A stretch of DNA of 64,000 nucleotides. Source: Typhlomys cinereus. Its lineage: Eukaryota; Chordata; Mammalia; Rodentia; Platacanthomyidae. Below the pieces are notes generated by a model that saw only the letters and a list, made by a program, of their open reading frames with translations, ran no database searches and was not told the origin of the DNA. The translations under genes and the position numbers were made by a program. Below are positions 58,380 to 64,000 of this stretch, piece after piece (the first letter of the stretch is position 1; the number at the start of each line of letters is the position of its first letter). The stretch is from NCBI GenBank assembly GCA_023101885.1, contig JALPQD010000044.1, positions 5,361,565 to 5,425,564 on the forward strand, read 5' to 3'.

Positions 58380-58900
58380 TGCAAAGATTATAAAAAAAAC
58401 TAATTACAATCACATCCTACATGTCTTCATAGAAGTAACAAGCTCAAAGTTTCTCTCAGACTCCTCAGTATGGTCTGAAGGAACCAAGAGTCTGCAGGGA
58501 AAGACAGAGAGGCAAAAGCTTGAAGTTTGGTGACTCTGGACACACAGTGGCCTCATCAGACCTTTTCTTTATTCACCTTTCCTGAACACCATCTAAGTCA
58601 TTTCCTCCTTATGACAGAGCACAGAGATCAAGAAAAGTAATGAGTGTACTTGAGTTCCTCATGGGAGGCAAGATGCAGTAGAGGGTAAGAGTAGATGTGT
58701 GCAGTGCTTCATGGAGCAGGTAACCTGAGATGATCTAAAAACCTGAGCTACTCTGGGTGAATGAAGACTGGGTAAACAAAGGAGTAAATAGCTAGATCTC
58801 CACTTGGCAGAGCTCAACAGAAGTGTCCACATATGCCTTAACTCGGAAACATGGCACATATAGAAAAGGTTAGAGGCGTATTGGTAGGTGGTTCTGTGTC
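58380..58900. repeat. Diverged third copy of the 3.4-kb module
   Basis: It aligns with 24640-25150 of unit 1: 'tttctctcagactcctcagt' with 'ttctctgagactcctgtgc', then later 'cttcatggagcaggtaacctg', and 'ggcacatatagaaaaggtta' with 'ggcacatatagaaatagttg', in the same order and strand. It lies downstream of the decayed Smok copies, as unit 1 lies downstream of the intact gene. Confidence 0.6.
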
Positions 58901-59829
58901 TGTCACTCTGGCTTTTTTCATACTGGCATAGGTGAATTTTTCCCCAGGAAATCTATGTCCTCTATATTTCTTATTTCCAGGAAAACATTGTAATAGGAAC
59001 TTTCTCACTCAGTCTGCCAAAGTCAGATATATCTCTCTGTTTCTCAAACTGTCTCTCTGTGCTCTTTCTGTGCTGTCTCTCCCTCTCTGTGTACAGACTA
59101 TTTCTAGTATGTCTATATCTAACAAGACTTCATCAATTAGTGTTCCTCCTAGTCTTATGTTTCTATTTTATCTGTTTGAGATCTCTGTACTCTAGCCTTG
59201 ACTTTCACTGTGATCTCCCATTCCAGCAAACCTGAAGTTGTGCCTCACTCACCAACATAGAGACAACCACAACCTGAAACCTCTGAAAGCATGAGATAAC
59301 ATAAATCTTTCTCCTTCTTATATCAGGGATTATGTCACTTTGTGAAATGTGGTTGGTAGGTGTGCATTAAAAGGTCAGAAAGGTAGCCACATACGTCTCC
59401 CTTACTTTTCATTGTCCCCCAATACCCAAATCCTCTGCTTGTCAGGTAGGTCAGACCAGTAGTAGGGGAGGAAATGCTGAACTATGTCTGCTTGAGCCCT
59501 GCAAGAAAAACATCTGCAGTTGCCTGTGCTGTGGAGAGAGTTTTCCACTTTGAATAGTCGGCCCTGTTAGTGTAGGATACTGTGAACTTCCACGAGGGCA
59601 AAAGCCAGGGACCTACTTTAGATGGGCTTTAGATGGATATGTCACTTACTTGCACAAGGGCCACTATGAAGGCTTTGTACGTTTCTGTCTATGTGATGGC
59701 AACAAAGGATGGGGGATGAGAAATATATCTGATAGTTTAGCTCCCTAAAAACCATGAAGGTGAATTTCCTTTTGAACAGACATATCCAACTCCAAAGCAA
59801 ACATTAATAATAACTACTTAATACTGTCT
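58901..59829. other. Unassigned sequence, no gene seen
   Basis: Short open frames only. Probably continues the diverged module, but I cannot align it with confidence. Confidence 0.35.
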
Positions 59830-60015
59830 AATTTAAATCGGGCAAAAACACACATCAAGAAGGACAAAAGAGATTAAAACAAAAAATACCCAGGTCACAG
59901 TGGAAAGCCATGAAAAACAAAACCAAGACAACAAATCTTCTACAAAAATCATCAATCCCATAATGATGGAATAAACCAGAACAAACTCATAAAAAATAGG
60001 CAAGAATGCCATACC

Positions 60016-60734
60016 CTAGATAGAAGGTAACCATTTTGCAATGGGAGACTGACCGACCCCTCACCGCAGTCTCCTACTCTTATTCTATCTACCTTTGAAT
60101 CTATCCTTATAATAAGACTCTATTTTAACAGGTTTTTATCTCTGGCCAGGGGCAGACATCCAATACCCATCAGGATGGAGCCAAGGGCATTGCAGGAGCA
60201 GCAAAACTGAAAAAAAAAATCAACAAAACATAATTCAGAACATCAGAGACTCTATATCAACCACCTGGAATCAGGCCTGCCTAATCTCTCCCCATCCTGA
60301 AGCTCAGGGAAATTTGCAGAAGAGGGGGCAGTAAGATTGTAAGAGCACAAGGATGGGAGGAATCATGTTATGCAAGATACTCCCCACAGATTAGGGCCAA
60401 AGCAATTATAATGGAACTCTGCATGACCTGTGCAATGACCAACATGATTAACAGCCACAATAGTGTTCCTATACTTAAGGGGAACACAAGAAAGAGTTCT
60501 AGGAAATGCCACGGAGTCCTTACACCTCATTAGAGAGGAAGGCCCAGAGGAAAGTTTGACATACACATTAAAGGAAGATCCAGGGATGGAGGGGAGGAGG
60601 CACTGGGAGATAGGGAGGGAGGGAGAAAGGAAGGGGAAAGGGGAGAGGCAGCTAGGGGGTCCAGGGAGGGGTGGAGGGAGGTAGGAGATAGGGGTACCTA
60701 TTACATTTGTATGAGCAGAAAAATAAATTAAAAA
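60016..60734 (+). mobile_element. L1 3' end inserted in L1-B
   Basis: 3' UTR sequence from the 'ggtaaccattttgcaa' block to the A tail, flanked by the 14-bp target duplication aagaatgccatacc (60002-60015 and 60735-60748) taken from L1-B ORF1. Confidence 0.92.
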
Positions 60735-61041
60735 AAGAATGCCATACCTGATATATTGATTTTCAGAGCCTGATATTTACGGTGATCAAAACAATGAAAG
60801 AGTAAATACTTGAGAAGTTAAATAATCACATCAACCAATTTGAACAGGATCACAGTAGGCATATGGATGATATGAAAAAATCAGTTGAAGAAAAAAAATT
60901 TCCATAAGGCAGTTAAAACAATCTCAAGCAGAGATAAAACTCAAATAAAAAGACAAGCTATCTTCAACCTAGAATACAACAGACAGTCTTATCTGCATAA
61001 CAAATGAAGCAGAAAATAGAATATCAGATCTTGAAGAGAAA

Positions 61042-61506
61042 ATGGAAGAACAAACAAATTCAATTAAAGAGGTTGCTAAAGTTAAAAAGATATTTGAGAG
61101 GAATATTCAAGAGGTATGGGACACCTTGAAAAATCTCAATATGCACAACCATGCAATACCAGACCAAGAAACCAAAAATTCCATACCTGGGACAATTTTT
61201 CAAATTATAATAAAGGAAAACTTCCCATATCTAAAGAAAGAGAGGCACATCAAAATACAGGAGGCATACACTGCTGGAGGTATCACCATACCAAACCTTA
61301 GTCTATACTACAAATCCATAGTTATAAAAACAGCCTGGTATTGGCTCCAAAATAGACACACAGATCAATGGATAAGGGTTGAAGATACAGATATAAGCCC
61401 ACAAAATTACAGCCATTTGATCTTCGACAAAGGGGCCCAAAAAATCCAATGGAAAAAGAACAGCATCTTCAACAAATGGTGCTGCCAAAACTGGATCTCC
61501 ACATGA
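61042..61506 (+). pseudogene. L1-B ORF1-ORF2 deletion fusion frame
   Basis: An open frame of 154 codons reads from the ORF1 coiled-coil end and RRM segment ('RNIQEVWDTLKNLN', 'LKKERHIKIQEA') straight into late ORF2 ('GGITIPNLSLYYKS', '[13 protein letters not shown]'). The junction lies near 61266-61269. The frame being open is probably chance. No catalytic domain is included. Confidence 0.7.
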
Positions 61507-61756
61507 AGAAGATTAAAACTGGACCCGTACTAGTCACCTTGTACAAGACTTAATTCCAAATGGATCAAGGACCTTGATATCAGGCCAGAGACTATAGAAA
61601 CCATAGGTGAAAGGGTAGGGAACTCCCTCGAGCTGATTGGGGTAGGTCAGCAGTGCCTAAACAGACATCCAATAGCACAGTCACTGCTTACCAACTCTCA
61701 ACAGTTGGGATCTTATGAAATTAAAGAGCTTCTGTTCAGATAAAGAGATTGTAACA

Positions 61757-62155
61757 CTCCCTTTACACCTCACCCCGCTCCGCCAGTCGGGATGCGTGCC
61801 CAGTCCAGCCGGGCCTCACCCCAGGCCCTTGGTAAGTCTCCGCCCGGGCCCCACCCACCAGGACCCCAGGTCAGCCCACAGGGACCCGGCTCCGACTCCC
61901 ACCATCCAGCCGGAGCCATGCGCGGGAGCCGAGGGATGAGGAGGACCTCCCCCTGCGCCCGGGCCCCGCCCCAGCTGCCCTTGTGTTAAATAGCTCAACG
62001 CCGATGCCCCCAATCCTCCCTTTACACCCCACCACGCTCTGCGGGTCTGGACATGCGGGGTCCAGCCGGTCCTCACCCCTGCGCCCGCCCACCAGGACCC
62101 CAGGCCAAATAATTCAGTTTAGTGAAAGTGAGAGATCTTAAGAGTTAAAATGACA
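61757..62155 (+). promoter_or_regulatory. Monomeric GC-rich L1 5' UTR
   Basis: One and a half tandem units, CpG- and C-rich, with the shared core 'cccagtccagccgg' / 'gggtccagccgg'. In mouse L1 such monomers hold the internal Pol II promoter; the sequence here is not one of the mouse types I know. L1-A carries a related pair of units (4128-4500) spaced about 276 bp. Confidence 0.8.
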
Positions 62156-63218
62156 ATGCCAAAGTCAAAGTGCAAATCCATGAGAAGGAACACTCAAGTA
62201 AACAAATTTCTCACTGAAGAAATTAATCCCATAATGTTAGACTCCAACAAGAACAAACCCTCAGAAAAAGGCCAAGAAAGCCTCACCCAGAATAAAGTCT
62301 TTCAAAATATGATCATTACCATGTTCAATACTATGAAAGAGGAATTCCGGAAGGAATTACATAATCGAATCAATCTCTTTGAAGAGGAACACAACAGACA
62401 TCTGGAGGAGTTGAGAAAAACAGTGCAAGAAACAAAAAGTGGCATAGAGCAGTTAAAACAAACTCAAGCAGAGTTTAAAACTGAGCTAAAAGACAAGTTA
62501 TCTTCAACCCAGAATGCCACAGAGAGTCTTACAACAGAACTAACGAAGCAGAAAACAGAATTTCAGACCTTGAAGATAAAGTGGGAGTACTAACCAGCTC
62601 AATGGAAGAGGTTGTTAAAGCCAAAAAGATACTTGAGAGAAATATCCAAGAGATATGGGACACCCTGAAGAAGCCTAACATGCGTATTCATGGAATACCA
62701 GAGCAAGAATCTCAAAATACCACCCCTGAGGAAATTTTTCAAACGATCTTTAAGGAAAACTTTCCTCATCTAAAAAAAGAGAGGCCCATCCATATACAAG
62801 AGGCATTCCGCACCCCAAACAGATACGACCAAAATAGAAGCACGCCGCGGCAAATAATAGTTAAAACACTCCACATTCAAGATAAAGAACTGGTGCTGAG
62901 AGCTTCAAGGGGGAAAAAACAAGTCACTTTTAAAGGTAAACCTATAAAATAATAAATGACTTCTCAATGGAAACAGTAAAAGCAAGAAGAGCTTGGAGAG
63001 ACATACTTCAAGTATTGAATGAGCAAAAATGTCAAACTAGGCTGATTTACCCTGCAAAACTATCAGTCATGATCGAGGGAGAAAGAAAAATCTTCCAGCA
63101 CAAAGACAACTTGAAGGGATACATGTCCACCAAACCAGGCCTTCAAAAATTGCTAGAAATGATACTCAAGCGTGAAGAAAGAAACAGGCATATCCAAGAG
63201 AGCAGAAGGCAAATATAA
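62156..63218 (+). pseudogene. L1-C ORF1 remnant
   Basis: It starts at the conserved ATG 62156 (MPKSK); another in-frame ATG lies 6 nt upstream. Coiled coil about 62300-62590, RRM segment with 'MRIHGIPEQ' about 62680, C-terminal domain to the stop at 63218. Compared with L1-A, one base is missing near 62530 and another near 62944, so the frame of about 354 codons is broken twice. Otherwise similar in length to other rodent ORF1 proteins. Confidence 0.88.
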
Positions 63219-63299
63219 CACCATTAAAAGCGAAGCAATATACTTATAAAAGCTACTAAACATAATAAATGTCTGGAATTAACAATAGTTTCTCCATTA

Positions 63300-64000
63300 T
63301 AACACTAAATGTTAATGGAATTAATTCACCGATCAAGAGACACAGATTACAAACTTGGATTAAAAAATCACAATCCATCAATCTGCTGCCTGCAGGAAAC
63401 CCATCTCACCACAAAAGATAGGCACGCTCTAAAAATAAAAGGCTGGTCAACAATTCTACAAGCAAATGGAAGCAGAAAAGAGGCAGGGGTAGCCATTATG
63501 CTATCAGACAAAGTGGACTTCAAACCAAAGAAAATTATAAGAGACACGGATGGATACTACATTTTAGTCACAGGTACAATTCACCAGGAAGACTTCACAA
63601 TACTGAACATATATGCACCCAATACGGGCCCCTCCACATTCATTAAGAAAACCCTACAGCGTCTAAAGCAAGAAATCAACCCCCAAACGATAATTCTTGG
63701 GGACTTCAACACCGCCCTCTCAACATGGGATAGATCAACAGGTCAAAAGCTTAACAGAGACACTTTGGAACTTAATCAAACCCTGAAAGAAATGGACCTT
63801 ACAGATGTCTATTGAACTTTTCACCCACGCACCAAAGAATACACATTTTTCTCAGCAGCACACGGAACTTTCGACAAAATAGATCACATACTGGGCCACA
63901 AAACGAATCTACACATGTACAAAAAAGTTGAAATTCTAACCTGTGCCCTGTCAGACCACCATGGCCTAAAGCTGGACATCCACAACACAACAAACAAGAA
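63300..64000 (+). pseudogene. L1-C ORF2 5' part (endonuclease)
   Basis: Endonuclease domain with 'CLQETHL' (about 63383), 'LGDFNTA' (about 63697) and 'SDHHGLKLDI' near the window end. An extra A in the run near 63362 shifts the start, and a CGA to TGA change at about 63813 gives a premature stop. The reverse transcriptase lies outside the window. Confidence 0.88.

Larger units (their letters stand above)
59830..61756 (+). mobile_element. Old internally deleted L1 (L1-B)
   Basis: It starts near the 5' UTR/ORF1 boundary and carries a diverged ORF1 (to about 61266). It then jumps directly to late ORF2 ('actgctggaggtatcacc', 61269), losing about 3 kb relative to L1-A. It is cut at 'gattgtaaca' (61747-61756), where L1-C begins. 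A separate L1 3' end (60016-60734) is inserted in its ORF1 region. Confidence 0.85.
61757..64000 (+). mobile_element. Full-length L1, 5' part (L1-C), runs off the window
   Basis: It begins with GC-rich 5' UTR monomers: 'ctccctttacacc' at 61757 and again at 62016, a 259-bp period, with a shortened second unit. ORF1 follows, then the start of ORF2. It inserted into L1-B at 61756. Its 3' end and right target duplication lie beyond the window. It is the best-preserved 5' half in the region but already has frameshifts. Confidence 0.93.

Noticed and set aside
1..64000. CRISPR arrays, bacterial operons, rRNA or functional tRNA genes
   Set aside because: No regularly spaced direct repeats and no operon structure; the only tRNA-like sequences are SINE heads. 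The window is rodent nuclear DNA.

Overview
The window looks like rodent nuclear DNA. It holds many LINE-1 (L1) copies of one family whose 5' UTR is a GC-rich tandem monomer and whose 3' UTR carries a purine/G-rich tract, a complete MaLR-type LTR retrotransposon, a solo LTR, tRNA-derived SINEs whose head resembles the murine B2 head, and a gene of the sperm motility kinase (Smok) family, which I know only from rodents. I saw no typical B1, and the SINE body is not the mouse or rat form, so I infer a myomorph rodent other than Mus or Rattus. The species is not identified.

Layout. 1-3.5 kb: AT-rich DNA with an old minus-strand L1 3' end. 3.6-10.5 kb: a full-length decayed L1 (L1-A) between 15-bp target-site duplications, with a solo LTR sitting exactly on its 5' junction. 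10.5-17.8 kb: unique sequence, a duplicated 270-bp block, mosaic old L1 pieces and a SINE. 17.8-19.5 kb: the only intact protein-coding gene, a 561-codon Smok-like kinase read from one exon behind a conserved splice acceptor. 21.1-30.9 kb: a head-to-tail segmental duplication of about 3.4 kb, with unit 1 interrupted by a 2.5-kb MaLR element and an L1 3' end. 31.6-36.7 kb: a 5'-truncated minus-strand L1 (L1-F) that carries a 3' transduction. 36.8-38.6 kb: a processed pseudogene of Mfap1. 38.6-43.4 kb: mostly unique. 43.4-48.2 kb: a SINE fused to L1 3' UTR, then nested and partly inverted L1 copies. 48.2-53.8 kb: no gene seen. 53.8-57.4 kb: at least two tandem decayed Smok copies on the same strand as the intact one. 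58.4-58.9 kb: a diverged third copy of the 3.4-kb module. 59.8-64 kb: an old L1 with an ORF1-ORF2 deletion fusion, interrupted by an L1 3' end and then by a younger full-length L1 (L1-C) that runs off the window.

How it fits together. This appears to be part of a Smok cluster that grew by genomic duplication: intact and decayed copies keep the same acceptor-to-ATG spacing, and copies of one flanking module lie downstream of both. In the mouse, Smok genes act in haploid spermatids, and a mutant copy is the t-complex responder of transmission ratio distortion. Whether this gene has such a role cannot be read from the sequence. Everything else recognised is retrotransposon sequence, informative mainly for its junctions (target-site duplications, transduction, inversion, template switching).
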